Positions 15,146 through 23,753 of a DNA stretch of 64,000 nt are shown in pieces (positions within the stretch are counted from its first letter, which is position 1; the number at the start of each line of letters is the position of its first letter). A model generated the notes under the pieces. The model was not told the DNA's origin and did not search any database. It saw only the letters and a list, made by a program, of their open reading frames with translations. This stretch comes from Lentibacillus amyloliquefaciens (lineage in GTDB: Bacteria > Bacillota > Bacilli > Bacillales > Amphibacillaceae). Position numbers and translations under genes: made by a program. Location: contig NZ_CP013862.1 of assembly GCF_001307805.1 (NCBI RefSeq), forward strand, positions 2,790,001-2,854,000, given 5' to 3'.

Positions 15146-16282
15146 ATGCAGAACTGGTATCATATCATTCCAAAAAATACGGGACTTAGTATTTATGCGT
15201 GGATTATTTTTTGTGTTCTCCCTTTTTATTTTATATTTCGGACATCCGGAACATGGGAAATTATTTTCGGGATTTTAATGATATTCTTGTTTTTTACGGC
15301 CTACAGGGTATCCTTCCTTTCAAAAGGCTGGACGGTTTATTTGTCCGTCAGTATTGAAATGGTCATAAGCATAGTGATGACAATATTATTAGGCTATGTT
15401 TACTTCGCCTTGTTTCTGGCGTTTTACATTGGGAATTTACAACATAAAGTACGTTTTATAACACTATATGTCGTCCACCTTGTTACGACGATTGCAGCTG
15501 TTACAGTTGGTTTTTTTACACAAAACGACATCTTCCTCTCACAGCTTCCGTTTATTGCCTTTAGTGTCATTGGTGTGATTCTCCTGCCTATAACCCTTTA
15601 TCAACGTAATAAGCGGGAAAGGCTGGAAAGCCAATTAAGGGATGCTAATCAAAAACTTTCCCAAATGGCAGTCCTCCAAGAACGTCAGCGCATTGCCCGT
15701 GATTTGCATGATACATTGGGGCAGAAGCTTTCCCTTATTGGATTAAAAAGTGACTTGTCCGGCAAATTAATCGATGTAAAACCTGACAAAGCTAAAAGTG
15801 AAATCGATGATATCCACCAAACGGCACGGACAGCATTAAAAGAAGTCCGTGAGATGGTTTCCGATATGAAAGGCACAAAGCTGGAAGATGAAATGACCCG
15901 TATCCAACAAGTATTGAAAGCAGCCAACATTGAATTTCATTTGGATGGGAGCCCGCAATTGAAAAAAACACCTCCACTGGTGGAAAATGTATTAAGTATG
16001 TGTTTGAAGGAAGCTGTCACAAATGTCGTCAAGCATAGCAAGGCTGTAACTTGCCATGTGACGGTTGAACAAACGCCGGAGAAAGTGCGTATTCAGGTGC
16101 AGGATAACGGTCTCGGCATGACGGACCATAAAGATTCTTACGCAGAAAACGGCCTTCAAGGAATGAGAGAACGGCTGGAATTTGTGAACGGGCGTTTGGC
16201 TGTTGCATCGAAAAACGGCACAATACTTACCATTCAGGTGCCAAGTGTGCTTCATCGTACTGAACAGGAGGGCTTGTCATGA
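15146..16282 (+). CDS. desK: Sensor histidine kinase DesK (membrane thermosensor)
   Basis: A 378-residue kinase that phosphorylates DesR when the membrane becomes ordered in the cold and dephosphorylates it when fluid. About five N-terminal transmembrane helices (residues 10-155) are followed by a HisKA_3 dimerisation domain with the phospho-acceptor in RDLHDTLGQK at His188, the same number as in B. subtilis DesK. The C-terminal HATPase domain shows N-box NVVKHS and G-box DNGLGM. ATG 15146 follows GGAAGGAGGAGG. It overlaps desR by 4 bp (ATGA), indicating translational coupling. Confidence 0.95.
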   Translation: MQNWYHIIPKNTGLSIYAWIIFCVLPFYFIFRTSGTWEIIFGILMIFLFFTAYRVSFLSKGWTVYLSVSIEMVISIVMTILLGYVYFALFLAFYIGNLQHKVRFITLYVVHLVTTIAAVTVGFFTQNDIFLSQLPFIAFSVIGVILLPITLYQRNKRERLESQLRDANQKLSQMAVLQERQRIARDLHDTLGQKLSLIGLKSDLSGKLIDVKPDKAKSEIDDIHQTARTALKEVREMVSDMKGTKLEDEMTRIQQVLKAANIEFHLDGSPQLKKTPPLVENVLSMCLKEAVTNVVKHSKAVTCHVTVEQTPEKVRIQVQDNGLGMTDHKDSYAENGLQGMRERLEFVNGRLAVASKNGTILTIQVPSVLHRTEQEGLS

Positions 16283-16878
16283 TAAACATTGTGATTGCTG
16301 AGGACCAAAGTATGCTGCTTGGGGCTTTGGGGTCATTGCTTGAGTTGGAAGAGGATATGCAAGTTGTCGGTAAAGCCAGGAATGGTGAAGAAGCACTGGC
16401 ATTGGTGGAGCGGAATGAGCCCGATATTTGCATCATGGATATTGAAATGCCGGTGAAAAGCGGACTTGATACAGCAGAAAAATTAAAGGATCACCCTTGT
16501 AAAGTGATTGTTTTAACAACGTTTGCACGTACAGGCTATTTTCAACGGGCACGTAAAGCCGGCGTTGACGGTTATTTATTAAAAGACAGTCCGAGCGAAG
16601 AATTAGCCAGTTCGATTCGCACGATTATGGACGGCAGGCGGATCTATGCACCCGAGCTGATTGATATGGTATATGACAATGAAAACCCGCTGACCGAAAG
16701 AGAGACACAGGTGATTAAACTGATTGCTGACGGTGAAAATACAAAAGAAATCGCAAGCCAACTTTATTTAACAAATGGCACTGTCCGCAATTATGTTTCG
16801 GTGATACTTGATAAATTGGAAGTGACAAATCGGATTGAAGCCATTTCAAAAGCGAAAGAAAAAGGCTGGCTCACATAA
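16279..16878 (+). CDS. desR: Response regulator DesR (NarL/LuxR type)
   Basis: A 199-residue regulator that activates des when phosphorylated by DesK. The receiver domain has the acceptor Asp54 in CIMDIEMP, again the same position as in B. subtilis, and the conserved late lysine in YLLKDSPS. The C-terminal LuxR-type helix-turn-helix reads LTERETQVIKLIADGENTKE. It is translated from the ATGA overlap with desK. A short inverted repeat, GCCCCT/AGGGC, follows the stop but lacks a T run. Confidence 0.95.
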   Translation: MINIVIAEDQSMLLGALGSLLELEEDMQVVGKARNGEEALALVERNEPDICIMDIEMPVKSGLDTAEKLKDHPCKVIVLTTFARTGYFQRARKAGVDGYLLKDSPSEELASSIRTIMDGRRIYAPELIDMVYDNENPLTERETQVIKLIADGENTKEIASQLYLTNGTVRNYVSVILDKLEVTNRIEAISKAKEKGWLT

Positions 16879-16936
16879 TTTTGCTGTATAAACAAAGCCC
16901 CTGATTCAAAAACTAGGGCATGAAAGGGGTGCAATC

Positions 16937-17071
16937 ATGTCTGAGAAGAACAACCAATTCAAAGAAAATAAAAACCATGGTGAGTTTCGGAATGGCCGCA
17001 AGAGTCAATATAAAAACAGCAGTGTGCATGGCAAACAATTAAACGAGTACGTCAGTAAAAAAGAAGATTAA
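16937..17071 (+). CDS. Small hydrophilic protein, 44 residues
   Basis: ATG 16937 follows GAAAGGGGTGC. The product, MSEKNNQFKENKNHGEF onward to EYVSKKED, is very polar with N, K, E, H and G, and has no hydrophobic core. Composition resembles minor spore or stress proteins of bacilli, but I cannot assign a family. It lies 58 bp behind desR and is closed by a strong terminator at 17102-17139, which supports it as a real transcript end. Confidence 0.55.
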   Translation: MSEKNNQFKENKNHGEFRNGRKSQYKNSSVHGKQLNEYVSKKED

Positions 17072-17101
17072 TTTTTTTTCGGTGGACGAAAAATCAAGAT
17101 A

Positions 17102-17139
17102 AGCGGTGTGATCCTCAAAACGTCACACTGCTTTTTTTA
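17102..17139 (+). terminator. Terminator after the 44-residue protein
   Basis: AGCGGTGTGA and TCACACTGCT form a 10-bp stem with an 11-nt loop, followed by seven T. The gmhB-like ribosome site begins only a few bases later. Confidence 0.85.
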
Positions 17140-17155
17140 TAGGAGGCCTCCAGCG

Positions 17156-17683
17156 ATGAGTAAAGGGATGTTTCTTGATCGTGATGGTGTCATCAATGAA
17201 GTGCTGACGAACCGGGTCAAATTTGTCAATCAACCGCGTGACTTTCACCTGTTAGAGGGAGCCGGTGAAGCAATTAGAGTTTTCAATGATTTGGGCTATT
17301 ACGTCTTTGTCGTAACCAACCAGGGCGGTATTGGACTGGGGTATATGCAGGAAGCGGCTTTGACAGAGATACATCATAAAATGAAATCAGATCTGGAGAC
17401 GTTTGGTGCATCTATTGACGATATCGCCTATTGTCCGCATAAACCGCACGCCGGCTGCCCCTGCCGCAAGCCGAAGCCGCAGATGATTCTCGATCTGGCT
17501 GAAAAACACCAGATTGATTTGTATCAAAGCTATATGACAGGTGACCGGAAGCCGGATATTGAAGCCGGGAAACAAGCAGGTGTCAAAACGGTCCTCCTGG
17601 GCGGTCGGGACGATGAAACCACCACTCCGGATGCGTATTTTTCCGATCTCCTTGCATTTGCAGACTGGCTGAAAAAGCAGTAA
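17156..17683 (+). CDS. gmhB: HAD-IIIA phosphatase, GmhB-like
   Basis: A 175-residue haloacid dehalogenase phosphatase of the D-glycero-D-manno-heptose 1,7-bisphosphate / histidinol-phosphate type. It shows the nucleophile motif FLDRDGVINE at the N terminus, motif II TNQGGIG, the structural zinc loop CPHKPHAGCPCRKPK, and the acidic motif MTGDRKPDIEAG. ATG 17156 has AGGAGG upstream; the longer ORF reading from 17108 passes through a terminator hairpin and is rejected. No heptose or histidine genes are nearby, so the physiological substrate is uncertain. Confidence 0.85.
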   Translation: MSKGMFLDRDGVINEVLTNRVKFVNQPRDFHLLEGAGEAIRVFNDLGYYVFVVTNQGGIGLGYMQEAALTEIHHKMKSDLETFGASIDDIAYCPHKPHAGCPCRKPKPQMILDLAEKHQIDLYQSYMTGDRKPDIEAGKQAGVKTVLLGGRDDETTTPDAYFSDLLAFADWLKKQ

Positions 17684-17760
17684 TAATTTTTCATGGATTT
17701 ATCGTTTCGGGGAAGACTAATTCTTGTTGCAAAAAATTACGAACGAAAGGATGAATCTGC

Positions 17761-18501
17761 ATGAAAGGTTTCATTTTTTTAATGGCACTTTCCCTGATGT
17801 TATCTACGAGCGTGCCATCTGCATCTGCTTTTTATAAAGGGTTTGCCGAAGACCTGCAGCAGGAAAGACAGTCCGAAAAATCGAAAAAAGAGACATATCA
17901 TCATATTTTCCTGAAACTTCAAGCAGAGGAGCTTGGGATTGAAACAGAAGGAAAAGATAAAGAGCAGCTGCACAAGGAAGTTGCTGAGCGAAAGATTAAG
18001 CAGTCAGCAAAAGAGAAAGGCGTTGAAACAGATGGTAAAGATGTCAAAGAATTGGCCAAAGAAGTCCATCACGCCGAGGTAAAGGAAAAAGCAGAGGAAT
18101 TGGGAATCAAAATAAAGGGTAAAGACCCCCAATTACTTGCCGAAGAAGTCTATGAAAAATTGCTCAATCAGCGGGCAAAGGAGCTTGGGGTTGACCCCGC
18201 CGGAAAGGATATCGAAGAACTGAAAAAAGTTGTGATGGAAGCGTCAATTAAACAAAAAGCAAATGCATTAAATATTAAAACGGAAGAAAAAGATGTCGGG
18301 GAACTGAGAAAAGCCATCCACGAAAAGAAAATTTTTCAGACGGCTGAAGAGTTAGGGATTAACACTGATGGCCGGAATGCTGAGAAATTGCTTGATGAAA
18401 TTATGACAAAACATGCAAAGGAAGCAAAGAAGCAGAAATTGTATCCGTTTGAAAAAAAGGAAGGAGTACTCTTTCAAGGGCATCATATGGGTGAAAAATA
18501 G
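17761..18501 (+). CDS. Secreted protein with six ~28-residue SAP/HeH-like repeats
   Basis: A 246-residue protein with a clear signal peptide (MKGFIFLMALSLMLS, cleavage near ASA-FYKG). The mature part consists of about six consecutive ~28-residue units on the pattern xxKAxELGIxTxGKDxxEL followed by xxEVxExxI. For example, KEKAEELGIKIKGKDPQLL and NQRAKELGVDPAGKDIEEL. Each unit looks like helix-turn-helix with a conserved GKD turn, reminiscent of SAP/HeH folds, which usually bind nucleic acid. The tail is basic. Start ATG 17761 follows GAAAGGATG. No close named family comes to mind. A cell-surface or DNA-contacting role would be speculation. Confidence 0.75.
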   Translation: MKGFIFLMALSLMLSTSVPSASAFYKGFAEDLQQERQSEKSKKETYHHIFLKLQAEELGIETEGKDKEQLHKEVAERKIKQSAKEKGVETDGKDVKELAKEVHHAEVKEKAEELGIKIKGKDPQLLAEEVYEKLLNQRAKELGVDPAGKDIEELKKVVMEASIKQKANALNIKTEEKDVGELRKAIHEKKIFQTAEELGINTDGRNAEKLLDEIMTKHAKEAKKQKLYPFEKKEGVLFQGHHMGEK

Positions 18502-18585
18502 AAGATTCTTCTAACTTTCTGCACATATTGGTTGATGTATATATCAGAATATTCTATATTTAATGTAAAGGGAGCGGGAGAATTT

Positions 18586-18904
18586 ATGGCAAACTGGCTC
18601 ACAACATTAGACAGATACACCTCAGGAAGGTTTTGAACTGGCTTTGACATTATCCAGGAAAGGGGTGGCTTACACGCAGCCTTCAGCTGAGGTGCGAAAT
18701 AAGTTGCGTCCGGAATATGCTGAACATCCGGACAGTCTGACAATGGCTTCGCACGTTGTAGCTGTTCATTTTCAAACAGTTGCAGCAGCTAATACTGAAA
18801 ATGACAAACGGAAAGATCTGCAAAGGCCAAATCGCAAAGCCGGTCTGGCCTTTTGGTTTAAATCACCACTGCAAACGCGGTGTGAAAGGGGCAATGGAAT
18901 ATGA
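18586..18904 (+). pseudogene. Frameshifted gene of unknown function upstream of the CDGSH gene
   Basis: ATG 18586, behind AAAGGGAGCGGGAG, opens MANWLTTLDR and then stops after 16 codons. One base later the frame continues as TPQEGFELALTLSRKGVAYT, then PSAEVRNKLRPEYAEHPDSL and on to a TGA that overlaps the next ATG (ATGA at 18901). The span of 319 nt is one more than a multiple of three, so a single inserted base near 18617 explains the break. The ~105-residue conceptual product has no motif I can name. Coupling to the CDGSH gene suggests a shared process. Confidence 0.55.
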
Positions 18905-19104
18905 GTGAAAAGGCAACAATCAAAGTAAACGACAACGGACCTTATCTGGTGAAAGGTGAGGTGGAAATGGTCGATGCAGAAGGAAATGTTTTTGAAACGA
19001 AAAAAGCATTTTCCATTTGCCGCTGCGGCCATTCGAGCAATAAGCCGTTCTGTGATGGCACCCACCGTAAAGTCGGCTTTGAAAGCGAGGTACGTGCGGA
19101 TTAA
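18901..19104 (+). CDS. CDGSH-type iron-sulfur protein
   Basis: A 67-residue protein with the [2Fe-2S] ligand motif CRCGHSSNKPFCDGTHR (three Cys, one His), the mitoNEET-like CDGSH signature. Small bacterial members carry electrons or sense redox/iron status, but the exact role is open. ATG 18901 overlaps the stop of the preceding broken gene, and GAAAGGGGC provides the ribosome site. Confidence 0.9.
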   Translation: MSEKATIKVNDNGPYLVKGEVEMVDAEGNVFETKKAFSICRCGHSSNKPFCDGTHRKVGFESEVRAD

Positions 19105-19220
19105 GACTCCTCGTGAACGCGTATTTGATCCAGTTTTAGAAACAGCATAGTTGTCATCATCCCCTCGTTTTGGAATAATATTAATGTATGGATTAATTCT
19201 AATCATGAGGAGTGGGATAC

Positions 19221-19868
19221 ATGAAAGTCTTAGTGGTAGGCGCAAATGGTCAAATTGGACAACATATTGTAAAACAGTTGCATAATAATGATAAACATAC
19301 AGTTCGGGCGATGGTCCGGAAAGAAGAACAGGCAGAAGAGTTGAAGAAAAATGGCGTTGATGCTGTTATTGCCAACCTTGAAGGCAGCAAGAAATCGATT
19401 GTCAAAGCAGCAAAGGGCTGTGAAGCAGTTGTTTTCACTGCAGGCTCAGGCGGCAGCACCGGTGCTGATAAAACATTGCTCATTGATTTGGACGGCGCTG
19501 TCAAATCAATTGAAGCGGCCGAAGAAGCGGGTGTGGATCGATTTGTGATGGTGAGTGCATTGCAAGCCAATAACCGTGAAAAATGGAATGAAAAAATCAA
19601 GCATTACTATGCGGCCAAGCATTATGCTGACAGAATGCTCGCCTTAAGCAATCTGAATTACACAGTTGTGCGCCCGGGCGGCCTATTGACCGAAGAAGGA
19701 ACAGGGAATGTCACGGTTGCCGAGAATCTCGATGAGCGCGGCTCTGTTCCGCGTGAAGACGTGGCCAGAGCAGTGATTGTCTCGCTGACGGAGGAGAACA
19801 CGTATAAACGCGGGTATGATCTGGTCTCCGGTGATACGGCAATTGCTGATGCTTTAGGCGACCTGTAA
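19221..19868 (+). CDS. NAD(P)-binding epimerase/reductase-like protein (YhfK type)
   Basis: A 215-residue atypical short-chain dehydrogenase (SDR_a5/NmrA-like). The dinucleotide motif VVGANGQIGQHIVKQL is at the very N terminus. VVFTAGSGGS ends strand 4, and YTVVRPGGLLTEEG is the typical substrate-side segment. The Tyr-x3-Lys dyad appears as YYAAKHYAD. ATG 19221 follows TGAGGAGTGGG. Substrate unknown; B. subtilis YhfK is the closest named relative. A terminator follows at once. Confidence 0.85.
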   Translation: MKVLVVGANGQIGQHIVKQLHNNDKHTVRAMVRKEEQAEELKKNGVDAVIANLEGSKKSIVKAAKGCEAVVFTAGSGGSTGADKTLLIDLDGAVKSIEAAEEAGVDRFVMVSALQANNREKWNEKIKHYYAAKHYADRMLALSNLNYTVVRPGGLLTEEGTGNVTVAENLDERGSVPREDVARAVIVSLTEENTYKRGYDLVSGDTAIADALGDL

Positions 19869-19880
19869 GGAGCTGAGCGA

Positions 19881-19913
19881 CACCAAAAGCCGATGTGCTT
19901 TTGGTGTTTTTTG
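19881..19913 (+). terminator. Terminator after the SDR-like gene
   Basis: CACCAAAAGC and GCTTTTGGTG form a perfect 10-bp stem with a 6-nt loop, followed by TTTTTT. Confidence 0.9.
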
Positions 19914-19951
19914 TGTTAAAGGTTGTATAATGAGTCAAGAGGTGAATACAT

Positions 19952-20877
19952 ATGTCAAAGAAAATCATAATCGACTGTGATCCAGGCCATGATGATGCGA
20001 TGGCGATCATTCTGGCAGCTTCCGGTGTCAGTGATTTGCAAATTGAGGCTATCGCAACGGTAGCCGGCAATGTTGGTGTGGAAAAAAATACGAAGAATGC
20101 ACTGCGCATTTGTGATCTCGCCGGCCTGGATGATGTGCCGGTTGCAATGGGAGCCAGCCGGCCGCTGGTAAGAGAGCCATTTGAGGCATCTGACGTACAC
20201 GGCGAAAGTGGTCTCGATGGAACGGGTTTGCCGGAAGAGCCGGTCAAACGTTTAGCTGAGGGACATGCGGTTGATATGTTAATCGAAAAATTAATGGCAT
20301 CTGACGAAAAAATTACCCTGGCACCAATCGGTCCGCTGACAAATATTGCGATGGCTATAAGGAAAGAACCGCAAATCGTCACAAAAATCAGGGAAATCGT
20401 ACTGATGGGCGGCGGCACGTATGGCAACCGGACACCGGTAGCTGAATTTAATATCTATGCGGATGCTGAAGCGGCCAAAATCGTGTTTGAGTGCGGCGCA
20501 CCGATTACAATGTTCGGACTTGATCTCACGCATCAGGCACTCGCCACCCCAGATATACTCGAAGCCCTGCAAGCGATCGATAACCCTGTCGCTGCTGCTG
20601 TTACGGATATGGTTGAATTTTACGCAGGTGCGTATAAAGATAATTTCGCCGGAGCCGCTTTGCATGACCCTTGTCCGATTGCTTATTTAATAGACCCTTC
20701 AATGGTTGAATTCCAGCCGGGGTGATTGATGTGGAAACACATGGTGAGTTCACATATGGCATGACGGTTGCAGACTTTAAAGGAAGAACGAATAAAAAGC
20801 CAAACGTGCAGTTTGCCACTCGCCTTAATCAGGAAAAATTCTGGGAGCTGTTTTTGGAAGCACTGAGGGCTTACTAA
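19952..20877 (+). pseudogene. Inosine-uridine nucleoside hydrolase, split by a 1-nt frameshift
   Basis: Would hydrolyse purine or pyrimidine ribonucleosides to ribose and base. The N-terminal 257 codons are intact: IIDCDPGHDDAMA (calcium-binding aspartates), PIGPLTNIAMA, VLMGGG and AEFNIYADAEAAK. The frame stops at 20723 after VEFQPG. One frame over it continues VIDVETHGEFTYGMTV and FWELFLEALRAY to stop 20877, the normal C terminus. The break is in a run of four G (20718-20721); five G would restore a 308-residue protein. The missing tail contributes to the active-site pocket, so the truncated form is probably inactive if the shift is real. Confidence 0.8.
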
Positions 20878-20923
20878 ACGTTCTTGTTTACCCCGGCAAG
20901 CATGAGATAGCGAAACTTCAATC

Positions 20924-20947
20924 AGTGGGGGGTTCTCCTACCCCACT
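20924..20947. repeat. Inverted repeat AGTGGGG/CCCCACT
   Basis: A 7-bp stem with a 10-nt loop, 46 bp after the nucleoside hydrolase end, without a clear T run. It resembles the palindromes at 25045 and 33066 and may be a decayed IS605-type end or a weak terminator. Confidence 0.4.
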
Positions 20948-21006
20948 TATCCTGCTTTATTTACACTGTAATGCTGTCCAAAGCAAATAAGTAAATAAAT
21001 CATTGG

Positions 21007-21041
21007 GAACACTTGTTCTTTTAAATGGTTCGTGCTATTAT
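21007..21041 (+). promoter_or_regulatory. Promoter with LexA-like box before the Rpn gene
   Basis: -35 TTGTTC (21013-21018), 17-bp spacer, -10 TATTAT (21036-21041). GAACACTTGTTC (21007-21018) fits the Bacillus SOS-box skeleton GAAC-N4-GTTC and overlaps the -35, an ideal place for repression. Confidence 0.45.
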
Positions 21042-21098
21042 GTTTATAGTGAAGACACCCCGGTATTCCGCTTCATAACCCACAAAGGATGTGCTGAA

Positions 21099-21968
21099 AT
21101 GCAATTAGCCACAGTGGTACGTGAACAAACAGAAACCTCCGACTACACGAAACATGATCTCCTATTCAAAGATCTCATTCAGACATTTTTCAAAGAATTC
21201 ATCGACATATTTTTCCCGGATGTTCACAGACATATTGATTATCATCACACGAGAATGCTGTCCGAGGAAATGCACACAGATTTGCATGATGGTGGCACCC
21301 GCAGACTTGATGTCGTTGTTGAAACAAAACTAAAGGGCGAGGATTCCATTATCATCATCCATGTTGAACCGCAGAGTTACCGACTGCCGGAATTCAATGA
21401 ACGGATGTTTCATTATTATAACTTGCTGTACAATAAGTATCGCAAACCTATTGTACCGATCGCTGTTCTTAATCCTGACAAAACACGTGATGAACCGGTT
21501 ACCTTCACGCAGGCGTTTCCGTTCTTTCATATACTTAATTTTTTGAAACTGGAGCTCAGGAAAAAGAATTGGCGTGACTACATCAAATCAGATAATCCCG
21601 CCGCTGCAGCATTGCTCAGCAAAATGTGCTACACGAATGAAGAGCGCGTTGAGGTAAAGAAAGAATTTTTGCGGATGTTAGTGAGAATGCAGTTAAATTC
21701 GGCCAAGGAGTATTTGATATACGGCTTTTTTGAAAGTTACTTGGATCTAAACGAGAAGGAGGAGGAAAAATTGCGCGAAGAGATTGGCAAAATTGATGAC
21801 GGAGTAAAGGTTATGGAGCTCACGATTTCTTATGAAGAGAAAGGGAAAAAAGAAGGCAAGCAGGAAGTAGCAATTGAGATGCTGAGAAAGGGTGCTTCAA
21901 TCCAATTTATCACCGAGGTAACTCACCTTGAAAAACAGGAGATTGAGCGGTTGAGAAAAATGTTATAA
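21099..21968 (+). CDS. Rpn-family recombination-promoting nuclease / PDDEXK transposase-like
   Basis: A 289-residue protein of the Rpn/DUF4351-like group. HDLLFKDLIQTFFKEFIDIF is the family opening, RRLDVVVETK with IIIIHVEPQS forms the PD-(D/E)xK-type nuclease core, and the C terminus is a charged helix with KKEGKQEVAIEMLRKG, a common end of these proteins. E. coli Rpn proteins are DNases that promote RecA-independent recombination, and many homologues are variable, mobile genes. ATG 21099 is chosen because the predicted promoter lies downstream of the ORF's first GTG at 21003, and AAAGGATG precedes the ATG. A possible LexA box overlaps the promoter. Confidence 0.8.
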   Translation: MQLATVVREQTETSDYTKHDLLFKDLIQTFFKEFIDIFFPDVHRHIDYHHTRMLSEEMHTDLHDGGTRRLDVVVETKLKGEDSIIIIHVEPQSYRLPEFNERMFHYYNLLYNKYRKPIVPIAVLNPDKTRDEPVTFTQAFPFFHILNFLKLELRKKNWRDYIKSDNPAAAALLSKMCYTNEERVEVKKEFLRMLVRMQLNSAKEYLIYGFFESYLDLNEKEEEKLREEIGKIDDGVKVMELTISYEEKGKKEGKQEVAIEMLRKGASIQFITEVTHLEKQEIERLRKML

Positions 21969-22151
21969 CAGTAATCGACCTGCTGTTATGAGCGCACCAG
22001 CGATCACTTTAATTCTTGGATCATTGGATTAAAATCTGATTTCCAAATAAATGAAAACATTTGAATGTTTCATTCGTATGAAAAATGAAGGATTTTCAAA
22101 TAATTTTGTCGAAATAATCTATTGCCACATTTTTAAAAGAGGAGAAATGAT

Positions 22152-23177
22152 ATGTCTGATTTCACTGTAAACATATTTCAGCATAGGGGTAGCTCGTATC
22201 AAACCGGGTTTAATCTGGGGCAGCAGTTGACTGGCAGCCGAGTCCCACAGATGTTTGAAAACATCACTCGACCGGCAATTGATGCAGGCAATATGAAGGA
22301 AATTTACCGGATATTTGCACCACATATGATTGATGAGCTGGAAGGATTGGCGGACGGGCTGAACATTTCCTGGAAAAAGGCAGTAGCACTTTTCGGTGGC
22401 TATAATGTCCCGAGACCGCCAGCGCTGGGGTGTTCAGCAATGCTTACGGATAGCTATTATGTGCGGAATTATGACTTCACCCCTGATCTTTATGACGGCT
22501 ATTTTAGTCTGATTCAGCCGAAAGCAGCGTTTGCATCAGCCGGGTATAACCTTCAGGTAATCGGCAGGCATGAGGGTGTCAATCAGCACGGGCTTGTTGC
22601 AGGACTCCATTTTGTGAGCAACAGCGGCTATACAACCGGTATATCGGCGTGGATGGCTATTCGAATGCTGCTTGATACGTGTGCAACTGCCTCTGAAGCA
22701 ATCAATATGCTAAAAGAAATGCCGCATGCCGCGTGCTACAACTTTTCAATTGGGGATAAGCACGGGAATACTGTTGTTGTGGAGGTAACGCCTGATAACG
22801 TTGAAACGCGGTGTGCACCATCATTTTTAAAGTGCACCAACCATTTTCAAAACAAATCACTTCAGCATAAAAACAGGCCTGTCATCAATAATTCTGTTGA
22901 TCGGCATACATATATAAAAACGATGGATGAGAAACATCTTATGCATGAAGAAGCGTTTGAACATTTCCGGGATAAGACCTCACCGCTTTTTTATACGGAT
23001 TATGATGGTTTGTTCGGCACGCTCCATACTTTCTCATATAGTTATAAGAACGCGAGAATATTGACATCTATTGCCCAGAGTGATCAGGTGCTCGACATTC
23101 ACTTTGATAACTGGGTTGCCGGGAATAATATCTCTGAGGAGCAGCTTCAGGGAATAATTAAGCAATCGTCGAAATAA
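22152..23177 (+). CDS. C45-family acyltransferase (penicillin acyltransferase-like)
   Basis: A 341-residue N-terminal nucleophile hydrolase of the isopenicillin N acyltransferase-like group. The self-cleavage site is GCSAML, with the future N-terminal nucleophile at Cys94. This would yield a ~93-residue alpha chain and a ~248-residue beta chain. Downstream VRNYDFTPD and GVNQHGLVAGLHF are typical. ATG 22152 follows AGAGGAGAAATG. These enzymes act on amide bonds of acyl-amino acids, beta-lactams, quorum signals or bile-type conjugates. The substrate here is unknown. It stands alone. Confidence 0.85.
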   Translation: MSDFTVNIFQHRGSSYQTGFNLGQQLTGSRVPQMFENITRPAIDAGNMKEIYRIFAPHMIDELEGLADGLNISWKKAVALFGGYNVPRPPALGCSAMLTDSYYVRNYDFTPDLYDGYFSLIQPKAAFASAGYNLQVIGRHEGVNQHGLVAGLHFVSNSGYTTGISAWMAIRMLLDTCATASEAINMLKEMPHAACYNFSIGDKHGNTVVVEVTPDNVETRCAPSFLKCTNHFQNKSLQHKNRPVINNSVDRHTYIKTMDEKHLMHEEAFEHFRDKTSPLFYTDYDGLFGTLHTFSYSYKNARILTSIAQSDQVLDIHFDNWVAGNNISEEQLQGIIKQSSK

Positions 23178-23243
23178 CAATAAATTTCCAACTGGTATCC
23201 CGTTATTACATAAACTTAGATTGTTTAGCTGAGGTGATGTTTT

Positions 23244-23662
23244 GTGGATCATGTTGCACCGGAACCGAGGTTTTGGATAGAGTTGTTAGGTCTTTTAGCT
23301 TTTATGTTTCTGCTGATATCCGGGTTTAACCTGATTTTGCGAAAGGTGCTAAGTGTTAAACGGAGGAAGGTTTTTTCAAACGATTATGTGAATGACCAGC
23401 ATAAAAAAGGTGACAATTTTTTCAGGATTATTTCGGTGATTGCTGTCATTCCGATTGTTATAATAATGCCCCGATCTACTATTGTTCTACTGTGGGTTCC
23501 GATTGCCATTACCGCTCTTGGCGAGATATTCCGTGCGTTTATAGAGTGGAAATACAGGGGGAGACGAATGATTACCTATACACGATTTTCCAGATGATAT
23601 TTCTACTGACGGTTTTTTATGTTGTGATTGATACCCAAGGACTTGGATTGTTTGAGTTTTAA
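23244..23662 (+). pseudogene. DUF4181 membrane protein, split by a 1-nt frameshift
   Basis: GTG 23244 (ribosome site GAGGTGATG) opens a small membrane protein with three or four helices and the family stretch FSNDYVNDQHKKGDNFFRI. The given frame ends at 23597 with an odd basic tail. One frame over, the DUF4181 C terminus continues: GETNDYLYTIFQMIFLLTVF, then YVVIDTQGLGLFEF, stop 23662. The break lies in the five-G run near 23557-23561, and six G would restore a 139-residue protein. The family has no known function. Confidence 0.75.
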
Positions 23663-23753
23663 GAGGATCGTATCAGGTGGAGATTCGCTGTTTAATCCAG
23701 TAACTGTACTGATAGAATATGAACCACTTTTTAATTTCAAGGGAGTTTTAAAT

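Noticed and set aside
17108..17155. Upstream extension of the GmhB-like gene
   Set aside because: It reads through a strong terminator hairpin; ATG 17156 has the ribosome site.
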